Shown piece by piece: positions 53,960-64,000 of a stretch of DNA of 64,000 bases. The stretch's first letter is position 1. Every line of letters starts with the position of its first letter. Position numbers and translations under genes: made by a program. Below the pieces are notes generated by a model. The model made no database searches and had not been told where the DNA came from. It saw only the letters and a program-made list of their open reading frames with translations. Origin of the DNA: Danio rerio (Eukaryota; Chordata; Actinopteri; Cypriniformes; Danionidae); assembly GCF_049306965.1 (NCBI RefSeq), contig NC_133179.1, forward strand, positions 13,555,501 to 13,619,500, in the 5' to 3' direction.

Positions 53960-56248
53960 ATTGTTTCTCTGTTCGTCGGCCATACAAAGGATTACAGCTG
54001 TAGGAATCCCCAAATTTATACATAGACGATAAACATCATGCTAACAAAGTATTAAATTTTGTACAAAAATACTTTACAGCTCATAATACCTGTCCATTAG
54101 AAATAAAAATACAATATTTCAGGGACATAACTGTGACATTGAATCATAAAGTCATCGTATACTGAAAATGGACACCCACTATTTTAACTGGCAGTGCTTG
54201 ACTTCACTAAACGTTTCCACAAATGGAACATAAAAATGAGTTTGCTTTTTTTCCTCTCCACTTGACCGGAGTGTATTTGCAGTAACACAGTGAAGTGTCG
54301 TGACAAACTTAGGTCAAGGAAAGCGTTGTAATGAAAGTGACAGCTAACTCTCGAATAACGGCTTGGAAACCGCAATTCAACACATAGCAATTACGCAGTT
54401 GAGAAACACATCTCAGTGCATGAGTTTGGGGAATGAACCCGTACCTGAAGGCTTATATAAAATAAAAAGACAACAAAAGACACCTTGTCATCATCGCCAG
54501 ACTTTCTCCATCAAGTGGGCTTTTGTTGAGTTCAGTAGTAGAACCTCAACGTGCCAATGGAAAATGGTGAGTAGACAGGATCTTTGAGCACTGACAACGA
54601 GGGTGACGTCACTCAATCAAAAGCACAGTTTCACACGAGTGGGTGAGGGTCTTCATTGCCATTAGCAGCTTTCGTATGGCATATTTTCTTTGCTAGTCTT
54701 ATTTTTTTTCTCCAAGTAGAGCTACAAATGTGATGTGGTCTACCGCATATGGTAGAATGAATCCACTCTCTCATGATTTGACACTTCTTTTTTTTCTCTT
54801 TACAAATGCGTACCCTTTGGGCTTACATAGTCTGAAAAAATGTCAGATGAAACATAGAAAACCATAACAGTACCATATACAAATTACCATAATGATTTAA
54901 AACTACTTAAACAATGGAGGGAAGAATACAAAAGTCTTTTTTTTTTTCTCTCATGGATATCAACCCCATGCTTGTGTTTTTGTCATAAGTGGGCACTGCA
55001 AATTTAAGCATATGAGATGAATTTGTTCATCGTAATATTCTCATTTATCACAGACAGTGGAGTAAACAGTATGCAAGTACCTACTTGAATGCCTGTCGTT
55101 TTCATTTAGGAGATTGATGTTGGAATAAATAAGCTGTTCTGTCCTTTGGGCCAATGATGGATTTCCTCAAAAATTGGGGCGAGAGTCTGGAGACCACAGA
55201 CCTACGGCGATTAGCTAACAAAGTACAAAGAGTTTCCAAACCCGAATGACCTTCTCTGTGCCATCAATCTGCTTCAGTATATGGTCGATAGCGACCTCAT
55301 GCTAACCAGCCATCGCTCAAAATCACACACATCCCTTATAAATCATCCACCTCTGTTCATAAAAATAGACATCTGTCCAATTTCAAGATAAGGTGCCTTT
55401 GTGCCACCCTCTCCTTATGAGTGACATTGGAATTCATATTTGCGGTGATATAGCAGGCAGAGAACCAATATGTGGTGTTTTCCGTGTAGCCAAGCTCTTT
55501 TTTTTTTTTGGACAGAATTACTACAAAATATTCGCATTAAAAGGTCTCATGCATTAGGCTATAACCCACGTTCAGTCACAATTGAAAAATGGCTACCAAA
55601 TTCATTGTGCTGATCATTTTTTCCCCCCACGCGGCTGCATCTCTTCTCATATCAAGAAAAAAGGGACCAGCTCTGACCTTGGCATCAGATAGAAGGAAAT
55701 ACACAGACATACACGATACACACTTGTGTTTCAGTATCACAAAATAGGAGGGTCGACGGTTGCGTTTGGGACGTGGGACTTTGACAGACTGTGGAGGTTT
55801 ACGAAATAAAGTCTTCGGACACTCACGCACACTCATTCAAACTCAAAACACGGACGATCACAGAGTGGCCAGTCCGATATTGTAAGTAGAAGTCTCATGT
55901 GTTGCTTTTATGCATCTTCTTTTAATCCTCCTTAAAACTAGTGTTTATTGGCAATAAAAATCAGGGATGGCACTGTTTCAGGTTTCCCTCCCCCCACAAT
56001 TTGGTTTTCCAAGAGGTCAGTGTGGTCTTCGCTGCTTTTTCACAGGGTAAAAACACACCCAGCGTCTCAAGAAAGGACCTCTGTCGTGGTGGTTCATGCT
56101 CTGACTTACTGTAGGAAAGGGACTGGGTGTGCTATAGGACAAGGCCCTTGTGTTTTCCTCCACTAGAGAGAGCCGTTATGGGAGGGGAGGGTTCAGTTTA
56201 GCACCATGAGGAGAAATGCTCCACTGCAGGCACCAGGGAGGAGTTCTG
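53960..56248 (-). other. grip1: Probable 3' UTR of grip1
   Basis: Between the stop codon at 56249-56251 and about 53.96 kb the sequence is largely free of recognised transposons. Minus-strand AATAAA signals occur at 55944-55949 (about 300 bases after the stop) and at about 53965-53970, so a short and a long 3' UTR are both possible. The extent is inferred. Confidence 0.4.
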
Positions 56249-56512
56249 CTATAAAGTCTTGGTGGGGTCTCTGTCTTCTAGTCCTGCTAATGTGGAGTTG
56301 TGCTGGCCCTGCTCCAGCCCTGCGACCGGCTGCTCGAGAGGGTCTCCAGTGTCAGTCCAGTTCACTGTCTCATCATTGGACAACGGGTTCAGTTCTGAGG
56401 GCTGTGAAGAAACTGGGTTTCGGCTTATGACTAGATCCAGCTTGTTTCCAGACTCCGCTATTAGGGGAACCACTAAGCAGCAGTCAAAGTCTCTAGTACG
56501 TACATGGTTAAT
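56249..56512 (-). CDS. grip1: grip1 last coding exon
   Basis: Glutamate receptor-interacting protein 1 is a cytoplasmic multi-PDZ scaffold that binds the C-termini of AMPA receptors, ephrins and other membrane proteins at synapses. This exon starts after acceptor TTTTGTGCCACAG and encodes [27 protein letters not shown] and VISRNP, the second half of PDZ7, then a variable tail ending DRDPTKTL and the stop. The tail differs from mammals except for the final PT-x-TL. It is the end of a gene that runs right to left, and five coding exons lie in the window. Frame and phase join the next exon cleanly. Confidence 0.92.
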   Translation of the reverse strand: MNHVRTRDFDCCLVVPLIAESGNKLDLVISRNPVSSQPSELNPLSNDETVNWTDTGDPLEQPVAGLEQGQHNSTLAGLEDRDPTKTL

Positions 56513-56589
56513 CTGTGGCACAAAACAAGGCAAAATTAGCCACACTTCCTTCTGTACTGTCATCCATACTTATTCGGACAGTGGCTCAC

Positions 56590-56736
56590 CTGTAGCAGCC
56601 TGTCGTATGGCTTTAGGCCTCCAATTTCAGCAGGGCCTCCTGGACGGATATTGTTAACATAAACCCCCTTCTCCAAGACTCCATCGGACACGCTAAACCC
56701 AAAGTCCTCAAGATCCGAGTCTTTCAAAAGACTCAC
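56590..56736 (-). CDS. grip1: grip1 exon, PDZ7 first half
   Basis: 147 nt, phase 0 at both ends, between acceptor CTTTCACAG and donor GTGAGCC. Encodes [35 protein letters not shown] and [18 protein letters not shown] is the carboxylate-binding loop of the seventh PDZ domain. The gap to the next exon (56513-56589) is a 77-base intron, short even for fish. Confidence 0.93.
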
Positions 56737-56819
56737 CTGTGAAAGTGGTGGGAGCAGTTACACACATTAAACCGGCTTTAAATAGACTGAATTGATCGAG
56801 AAATGATCAATAATCTCAC

Positions 56820-57053
56820 CTTATGAAGCTCTACCGGGGTTGGTGACATGATGTCTTTGATCTCCTGCTTCATTCTCCTCATGGCGAAAGCTTTTCTGCC
56901 GACATCAGTGGGCAGCGTGTTGCTGCGGTTGGCCTGTGAGTACTGTGGTTTGTTACTGCCACGTTCCTGAAAGCTGGCCTGACGGCCCAGATGGCTTCGG
57001 GTGGGCGCAGGGTCGTGGTTTAGACTTAAAGAGCTGCCCGACATAATGGTGGC
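56820..57053 (-). CDS. grip1: grip1 exon, linker before PDZ7
   Basis: 234 nt, phase 0, between acceptor TTTTCCCTCTAG and donor GTGAGATT. Encodes [49 protein letters not shown] and [17 protein letters not shown]. The Ser-rich GRQASFQ region is a phosphorylation-type site in mammals. The last residues begin PDZ7. Coding is continuous and undamaged. Confidence 0.93.
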
Positions 57054-57158
57054 CTAGAGGGAAAACCACGAGGAAAGGAGCTGAGTACCAGCCGATATAA
57101 GTGCTGGTTATATGAAGCAAAAAACAAATAAAATGCACTTTATAAGTGAAGTCTAGTG

Positions 57159-57720
57159 TGAGCTGCCATTCAAAAGTTTGGGAGTTTTAAAAGAAGAGAA
57201 GCTTTTAATCCAGTAAAGATACATTAAAGCTGCTTTTCCTCTGCTTGGTATGACTTGGCTTAGTTCGGTTTGGCTTGTTTTAGTTTGGCTCACTTTACTT
57301 TGGCTTGCTGTTCCGCTGCAGTTTAGTGAATTGAATTACAGACATATCAATATAGTTGCAGTGCCTTTACATTCTGCGTTGCCTTAGCCAGCTTTGGCTG
57401 AAACTGCTCGTCAGCTGCCTGAGAAGAACTTCATCTCATCTACTGACAATGACACAGCAATGTTAAGTTGCATGTGACAGTCATTTAAAAGGATGTAGAT
57501 AGTGGCCATTTTATTTGGACATTCAGTGATTAGTGATAGTCTTTATAGGTCACAATTCAGCATTTATATGTCTCTCTTAGGAACAGAGGTGTTAATAATA
57601 AAAAATACACCCTCAAAATTGAGCTGTACTGACTAAGCCATACCATGCATTGGATTAGCATCATACAATTGAGCTCAACTGACAGTAAAGGCATTTATAA
57701 GGTAACAAACAAGTTCAAGT
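57159..57720. mobile_element. Two fish repeats in the grip1 intron
   Basis: 57165-57235 has the common 'CTGCCATTCAAAAGTTTGGG' motif. 57236-57720 carries TGACTTGGCTTAGTTCGGTT-type tandem words on the left and 'TTGAGCTGTACTGACTAAGC' on the right, a zebrafish MITE whose ends pair imperfectly. Confidence 0.45.
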
Positions 57721-59052
57721 TCAAATAACTGGTGGTCTTTTGAATTGTGGATATCAAAGAATCGTGAAAACAATGCATCTTGGCTTACACAAAAATATTG
57801 ATGATGACCATGTGATAGTGGAGTAGCGATGCTGAAAATGCAGCTTTGCTATCACAGGAATAAAATACATTTGAAAATGCTTTAGAATAAACACCAGTTT
57901 AGCCATTGTAAGCGTAAGAAACTTCTTTCTAAACCCCCAAACATTTGACTTTTAGTTTGTGGAAGTTACATTGACAGAGAAACACTCATAAACACTCATT
58001 AAACATTCAAAAGCATTTCATTTACAGTTTGTTATGCTTCCTGTTTAGTATGTTACAAGAAGCAAAATGATGATGGACAACGATACACAAACTCTTAGTA
58101 ACATGCATTTTGACACACTAATGAGTGGATTGAACTGCTTCGACGTCCACCATGGCAAGCCATGGCAGTGATTACACAAACATTATGAAGAGTGGGCATT
58201 GTTTTTGTATGTTTCTTGGAGTCATTTGAAGATGATCTTCAAAAAGAACCTGGTTCTGGCCTTTTGCTGAAGACACGACTACACAAGACTAAATTTTCAC
58301 AACAAAAAAGCCTTGCTGCATCTCCTCCATCATGCTTTGCATGAGCCCACATGCCTTCGTTATCTTCCGTCCACCGTCATTTGCTAGTTTGTGTGACTCT
58401 CACTCAAACCGCACGGAATGGAGATTCCAGGTTAATGACAGGTGACCACACAAAAGAGGAAACTCGTCCAAGCCGATGCATTTGTGGTAAGCAGCATAAA
58501 AATCATTAAACCGATGATCATACATGTAAATCATGCACCTCGACACCACATTCAATCAATTCAGCATGTGGAAAATGAAAACGTGTGACTTTCGTACAAT
58601 GTTTTTCAGGCCGTTTCGAGCTCAATAGTACATTTATACTGACACAAACCAGAGGCAAACACTTTCATCGAATCCAATTAGGGCCAAAGGGTACATTCAG
58701 CGTAAAAGGCTTTTGATTTTATCGTGTTTCCGCAGACAAGTGGGATGGAAAGTGAAGAGCTTTCACAGCTTGTCCTAACGTTGACTACTAAAAGCTTCTC
58801 TGTGCCGTCGGCTACACGTGGCTGGCGTTTAACTCAAGGTACCTGATAAAGTCAAGGCAAGCAAATCAATCTGCTTTCATGAAATATTTCAAGGCTGGCC
58901 ACAAAGCATGTCAAGCACACCATTGTGTGACATGACAGGTGATTTTATCTACTGTACGAGACAAAATAAAATGCATTCAGCGACAGAATAAAGCCAATTT
59001 TTAAGCAATTCTTATCAGTTCAATCAACGCTTTTGTTTCTTTTTTAGTATTT

Positions 59053-59160
59053 AAAGGGATAGTTCACTCACAAATAATAATTCTGCCATTATTTACAGAC
59101 CCTCATGTTGTTCCAAACCCATATTATTTAGGACTTTAGTTGTGATGTGTTCTGTACAAG
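59053..59160. mobile_element. Partial repeat of the 'GGGATAGTTCACTCA' family
   Basis: 'AAAGGGATAGTTCACTCACA' and 'CCTCATGTTGTTCCAAACCC' match the same teleost repeat as 24722-24951, reversed; only one end is present. Confidence 0.6.
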
Positions 59161-59736
59161 CTCACAAAAGCCCTACAATGGCTTAGTATGAGGTGAAAGA
59201 TGGAAAATCTTGTCCTTCACAGCTCTCAAACCTCATCTCGATTTGCATCAAGCTAGTAAAAACACAATTCCAACTTTGCACCAATAAAAGGCACTGGATC
59301 CGTTACCTGCATTTCACCGTTACGCCTGAGCAAGTCATGAGCGAATACGAGATGCTGAGGTTGATGAGAGATGCTGGGATACTTTCAGGCAGAGCCAAGT
59401 GTGGCAATATTTCCATTCTTATTGGCATATTCAGTTCTCGTTAGAGTCATGCATCCCACTAGATGTGGATCTGCTTTATAGTGGGAAGAAAACTGCAATG
59501 AGAAACTCAGTCGCTTATCAGACTGATATCAGTGTGTCCCTGCGCCGTCAGAGCATATTTTCTTCACAGCAGGCCTTGCTGTTAACAGGCGAAGATGTTT
59601 TTCTCTTGTTTTTCTCATGTGAAACAACAATGCGATAGCCTTAAAATAGACAGAGTTTGTTCATTAGTTTAATGACAGCAACATTCAGTCTTCAGATGGG
59701 GTTTTCTATAAGCTCTAAATGAATGAAAATGTTGTT

Positions 59737-59758
59737 TATTTATTTATTTATTTATTTT
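59737..59758. repeat. (TTTA)n simple repeat
   Basis: Five to six TTTA units. Confidence 0.9.
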
Positions 59759-59926
59759 TTGAGATAGGTTTCACAGGTTCTTGAAGTTTTTTTGAAAGCA
59801 TTACTGCTGGTGTGTAAAATATTTGTGTGGAAAGACAGTTTAAAACAATTGAATTGTTATTCTTAAAACTAAATCTATTAATTATTTTATCAGTTATTTC
59901 AATTAATAATAGTATACATTTTTTTA

Positions 59927-61290
59927 AAAGGGCACCTATGAAGAAAATCATGTTTTGAAAGCTGTTTGGAAAGAACTGTGTGTGGGTATAATGTGTCCAC
60001 AGTCTTATTTAAGTGATAGAAACACATTAAGTCTCTCTTTTTTTTATTTTTTTATTTTTTACATTTTCTGACATTAAAATAGAATCCCTTCTATTTTGAG
60101 GCCCACCACAACGTGATGTAGAAATGTGGTTTCACCGCCCACCAAATTGATTGACAGCCATGTATTAACATGTCTCTGTAGTAACGTGTATAATCATATC
60201 AACAAGACAGGATGTGCGCAAAGCAACAAGGATTAAAAGATCTCATCGCCTCTCTGTGATCATTAATCATTATCAAATGTGATCATGAATGAGTTTTACA
60301 AGTTTAAAACGTTTAAACAGTGCATGTTTCTAATGAACTGCAGCAATTTTATAGTCTTTACTTTATCACACACTGCAAAAAATGCTTTTCTTATATATTT
60401 TTTGTAGTCTTTAGTCCAAATATCTTAGACCAAGAAGCTTTTTCTTGGTAAGCAAAACATATTGTCTTGTTTTCAGAAATAATATGCCAACATTAAGTGA
60501 GTTTTCAATTAAAACAAGCAAAATACTCTGCCAATGGGGTAAGCTAAATAATCTTGTTTTTCCTTTTGACATAAGAATATTTTGCTCACTCCATTGGCAG
60601 ATTATTTTGCTTGTTTTAAGGAAAACTCACTTCATTTTAGCATATTATTTCTGAAAACAAGACCATATGTTTTGCTTGTCTAGAAAATTCTTCTTGATTT
60701 ACGAATTTTGAGATATTTGGACTAGAAACAAGACAAAAATTCTAAGAATTCTTTTTTGCAGTGCACAGCCGTATGTCAGTACAATTATAGAAGAAAATGC
60801 TTCAATCCCGAATTGTGGACGTTAAATTGGGTTTATTTTGTACATTAACATAACGGCTATACATACAGCAGTGGATATTAATGTGTATCCTGTCACTTTG
60901 CATGCAAAAACAGTGCAAAGTTAAACGCGCGCGATGTGTGTGTGTCCGATTTGTCCGTTCCGAACTTTGTAATGACATTATGTGTGTTACTCATCAATCT
61001 CATCAACTCCAAAATGTCCTTCATGTCTGTCACTGTGCTGTTTATTTGACACAGCAGGAAAATTGAAGCACGCTCTTACAGGCATTTGGGAACGGTGGAT
61101 GGGGAGAACTAGCATTAAAGGCGCAGGCAACAAAAACAGCTACGTTGTGTTCAAAGCAGAACATTTCAATATTTTAAAAGGTATAATAAATAATCTGATG
61201 GGTGTTTTGAGCTGAGACTTTACAGACACATTCTGGAGACACAAAAGACTCATCTTAAATCTTGAAAAAGGGGTAAAATAGGTGCCCTTT
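59927..61290. mobile_element. TTAA-flanked TIR element (Kolobok-like?)
   Basis: Left end AAAGGGCACCTATG and right end ATAGGTGCCCTTT are inverted copies, and TTAA stands at both edges (within TTTAAAAGGG and CCCTTTAAG). TTAA duplications occur in piggyBac and Kolobok elements; the AGGGCACCTAT end recalls zebrafish Kolobok-type elements. No transposase frame remains. A younger MITE (60371-60763) is nested in it. Confidence 0.65.
60371..60763. mobile_element. Palindromic MITE with CACTG ends
   Basis: 393 bp with ends CACTGCAAAAAATG and TTTTTTGCAGTG and CA on both sides (60369-60370 and 60764-60765). The halves pair over most of the length: 'AAGTGAGTTTTCAATTAAAA' against 'TTTTAAGGAAAACTCACTTC'. 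Termini and 2-bp duplication agree with the 9.1-kb element, so it may be moved by that transposase family. Confidence 0.8.
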
Positions 61291-61815
61291 AAGTGAAGTA
61301 ATATTGTTTTATACCTTTAATGTCTTCATTACTCCAACTGTTTTTCCTTAACCTAAACATAAATGAGCTTGGAACGACATAACTGTGCATAAATGTGGAC
61401 TGAATCTGGGTGAACTAAGCCTTTACTACATAGTACTGCGTTTTGAATGCACCCCTAGGATGTGAAGTGGATGCCAATAGTGGTTGTCTGTGAGCCCCAA
61501 CACCCCAACCCTTTCAAGCAGGCCCCCAGCAAGAGACACTGAGCCCATTAGCACGAGGAGAGCACTTGGGTGCCAGCGCTACAAGCAAAGAGGAAGCCCA
61601 AAGAAAGGAAAGGGGTACCAAGATGGCCAGGTTTCTCTTATTCAGAAGCCTGTCTGGCTTGTCCTGGAAAAAGAAGGAGCTGTTACACAAAACCAAGGGT
61701 TGGTACAGCAACATGCAACTGGAAAAAGTATGGGATAGAGGGAATTGATGAATGAAAAGAGCTAAAGTTTGAACACAGGGAGAGGGGAATGGACAACTTT
61801 GTTCTCCTAAATTAC

Positions 61816-61927
61816 CTCAAGCTCTCGCAGGATTCCCGATTGACCACACGTCTCCAGGTCTTCCAGCGCTTGTGACCAAAAGTTCTCCTCCTGGTCTGGT
61901 TCCGTCCCATCGTGTCCCACAGTGAAC
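61816..61927 (-). CDS. grip1: grip1 exon before the linker
   Basis: 112 nt between acceptor GTGTTTCCAACAG and donor GTAATTTAGG; one base completes the previous codon. Encodes [31 protein letters not shown] and ILRELE, very close to mammalian GRIP1, and continues with ATIMSG of the next exon. Confidence 0.93.
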
Positions 61928-62206
61928 CTGTTGGAAACACAACGGGACATTTAAATGGTTTTGCGTGACAAATGAATGGTTGCCAATGAGCAGGCAGGCA
62001 TCACAGTGATGAACGCAAGGCACGACCAATGATCTGTGCAGGCTATGGTGAGGCTCTTTGAAGAGAGAGACACATAGAGGTCGGACACACTGTGATGGGC
62101 GGTGATGTCCTGGTGGGTTGTGGGGCTTTGGGTTTATGGAGTGAAAGGGCCGGATTGGTTTGGGTTAAGCAGTGCAGGTTAACAGGCACACAGCACTGAA
62201 CCTCAC

Positions 62207-62245
62207 CTGCTGTCTGAGATTAAACCGGTGGGCAGCGTGGATGCC
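62207..62245 (-). CDS. grip1: grip1 39-nt micro-exon
   Basis: Between acceptor TCTTCATTTCAG and donor GTGAGGTTC. Encodes ASTLPTGLISDS in the phase required by the next exon (1 + 36 + 2 bases). Its small size and serine-rich content suggest an exon that may be used alternatively. Exons further upstream lie outside the window to the right. Confidence 0.75.
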
Positions 62246-62724
62246 CTGAAATGAAGATCAGCTTCAATCAATAACACAAACGGCAAACCAGATCACTCAG
62301 TCTGTCACAGTGCATTATATTTTATAAACCCCCAGCTCATAAAAGGTAACTGTTTTATTTTTTGGCTGAATAGAATGAATTTGTACATTTTCATTCATAC
62401 AAAAATTTTAAATTTTTGAAAGGAATAACCCATTCTGATCACCCATTCTGCCATGCAAATGCAAAAGGCAGTAACTTCGTTTTTGGATGAAAAGGAGTTA
62501 TTGATATTTTTTTGGGACATTCAAGACCTTCTTTTTTCATGTGGGTGTGCATCATTATTGTGAAAAGTGCTATACAGGTCAACTTGAATTAAATTTTGTT
62601 GTTTTCCATCATTGCCAGATTTCTAGTGTCCTAACTATAACTAATTTTAATTAATGTTGAATCATTTATCTGTTACACACTCTAGCAATGTAAAGTCTTT
62701 TGCATTTATAGGGCTAAATACACG

Positions 62725-63275
62725 CAGTTGAAGTCAGAATTATTAGCCCCCCCCCCCCTTTGAATTTCTTTTTTCTTTTTTAAATATTTCCCAAATGATG
62801 TTTAACAGGGCAAGGAAATTTTCATAGTATGTCTGATAATATTTTTTCTTCAAGAGAAAGTCTTATTCGTTTTATTTCGGCTAGAATAAAAGCACTTTTA
62901 AATTTTTTAAACACCATTTTCAAGGTCAAAATTATTAGCCCCTTTAAGCTATATATTTTTGATAGTCTACAGAACAAACCATCATTATACAATAACTTGC
63001 CTAATTACCCTAACCTGCTTAGTTACCCTAATTAACCTAGTTAAACCTTTAATTGTCACTTTAAGCTGTATAGAAGTGTCTTGAAAAATATCTAGTCAAA
63101 TATTATTTACTGTCATCATGGCACAGATAAAATAAATCAGTTATTAGAAATGAGTTAATAAAACTATTATGTTCGAAATGTGCTGAAAAAAATATTTCTG
63201 TTAAACAGATATTGAGGAAAAAAATAAACAGGGGGAATAATAATTCAGGGGGGCTAATGATTCTGACTTCCGCTG
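62725..63275. mobile_element. Zebrafish TIR element ('CAGTTGAAGTCAGAATTATT')
   Basis: Left end CAGTTGAAGTCAGAATTATT and right end AATGATTCTGACTTCCGCTG are inverted copies; a C-run follows the left end and 'GGGGGGCTAAT' precedes the right. This is one of the most abundant zebrafish non-autonomous DNA elements; I am not sure of its superfamily. It lies in the next grip1 intron. Confidence 0.8.
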
Positions 63276-63281
63276 TATATT

Positions 63282-63612
63282 TGGGCTGGGCCTATAAACA
63301 ATATAATATCAAATTTAATAAAATTTATGTAAATAACAATAAAAAGCTCTCAACATTTTTACTTTATATTGATCTGTGAGCCAATCACATAGCAGAAATG
63401 TCCATCAATGTGCACCTAGAAGTGTGTTGATATTAGAGATGTACTGAACCAAATTTTTGGCCACTGAAAATGTATCAGCCGAAAAATATGTAAATGTATG
63501 TATATGTAAATCTGGAAGCAGTAACAACTTATGTTGAAATATATATCGTTATCGTTCGATATGGGAAATAGTTATCGAGATTGCATTTTTGCCATATCGC
63601 CCAGCCCTAATA
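63282..63612. mobile_element. TIR element with 'GGGCTGGGC' ends
   Basis: TTTGGGCTGGGCC at the left pairs with GCCCAGCCCTAA at the right. 'CGTTATCGTTCGATATGGG' near the right end belongs to a repeat family seen also at 13353, 23873, 25207 and 48030 ('agggctgc..gatat'). Confidence 0.5.
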
Positions 63613-64000
63613 TATATATTGCGGCACATCATACAACAAACAATGAATGACACTGTACAAATTCATACGAATAAGCTATTAATTCATCAAGCCATAAAAT
63701 AGTTACCAGCTGGAATGAGACTGCTTATAGTTATATTATGAGTTCTTAACCGCTAAAAATACCATCACACGTACAGACATACAACATTTAGCCCAGCACA
63801 CAACATTGATTTGGATGCTCATTAAGTTTCATGGAAAAGTGTGTCATAAAATGTGTATCTTTTATGTTTGGTTAAAAATAGCATTCATAATTAGGAAATA
63901 AATAAATGGGGTAAAGTGTTAATTTGCACTTTATATTTTACAGCATATGTACTTGCCTAAGAAAGATTAAAATATTGCTCCAGGTAATCCTAATGAAGTT
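63613..64000. other. Unassigned intronic DNA
   Basis: Presumably grip1 intron. No exon or repeat recognised. Confidence 0.4.

Larger units (their letters stand above)
57054..61815 (-). other. grip1: grip1 intron with transposon insertions
   Basis: A 4.76-kb intron. Besides the elements listed separately (57159-57720, 59053-59160, 59927-61290) it holds about 57720-59030 and 61291-61815 of unassigned, partly GC-richer DNA. Reading frames at 61484-61755 show no family features. Confidence 0.8.

Noticed and set aside
1-64000. LTR retroviruses, Polintons or other virus-derived elements
   Set aside because: No long terminal repeats, gag/pol, capsid or envelope motifs were recognised; degraded pieces could have been missed by eye.

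Overview
This is nuclear DNA of a teleost fish, very probably zebrafish (Danio rerio) or a close cyprinid. The evidence is the repeated DANA-type tRNA-derived SINEs, Tc1-like, CACTA-type and other zebrafish-style DNA transposons, L1-clade LINE tails, AT-rich intergenic DNA, and the last five exons of a clear glutamate receptor-interacting protein 1 gene (grip1) with vertebrate exon structure. No prokaryotic operon, CRISPR array, LTR retrovirus or Polinton was recognised.

Layout. (1) 1-5.5 kb: a truncated left copy of a duplicated transcription unit (TATA box plus exon 1), a CACTC-ended DNA transposon carrying a DANA, and an old LINE fragment. (2) About 5.5-14.4 kb: a large interrupted palindrome. 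Mirrored inner positions sum to about 19295. Each arm holds a spliced, apparently non-coding transcription unit flanked by arrays of diverged tRNA-like modules with A-box and B-box motifs; the two units converge. (3) About 13.05-23.6 kb (unit A) and 23.64-44.4 kb (unit B): a tandem segmental duplication. Each unit has a paralogous TATA-driven spliced transcript, a Ser-tRNA-like module, an antisense array of tRNA-like modules and a decayed fragment of the pseudouridine synthase gene pus7l. (4) 34,342-43,466: a 9.1-kb, seemingly complete CACTA/EnSpm-like transposon inserted in the unit-B pus7l copy. It has a 2-bp TG target duplication, and the empty site survives in unit A. It encodes an 883-aa zinc-finger DDE transposase and a second, spliced 545-aa protein, and carries a nested 1.39-kb element with minisatellite-filled ends in its first intron. 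(5) 44.4-53.9 kb: gene-free DNA with Tc1-like remnants, MITEs and a small tandem duplication whose second copy holds an L1 insertion. (6) 53.9-62.25 kb: 3' UTR and last five coding exons of grip1 on the minus strand, running off the right edge, with an intron full of transposons.

The least explained feature is the repeated pairing of a spliced promoter unit with a downstream, opposite-strand array of tRNA-like modules. It occurs four times in two diverged forms (palindrome arms; units A and B), plus a truncated fifth copy. The modules differ from one another but keep A/B-box-like motifs and tRNA-size spacing. I cannot tell whether they are transcribed. Family names rest on recalled sequence patterns, not on database searches.
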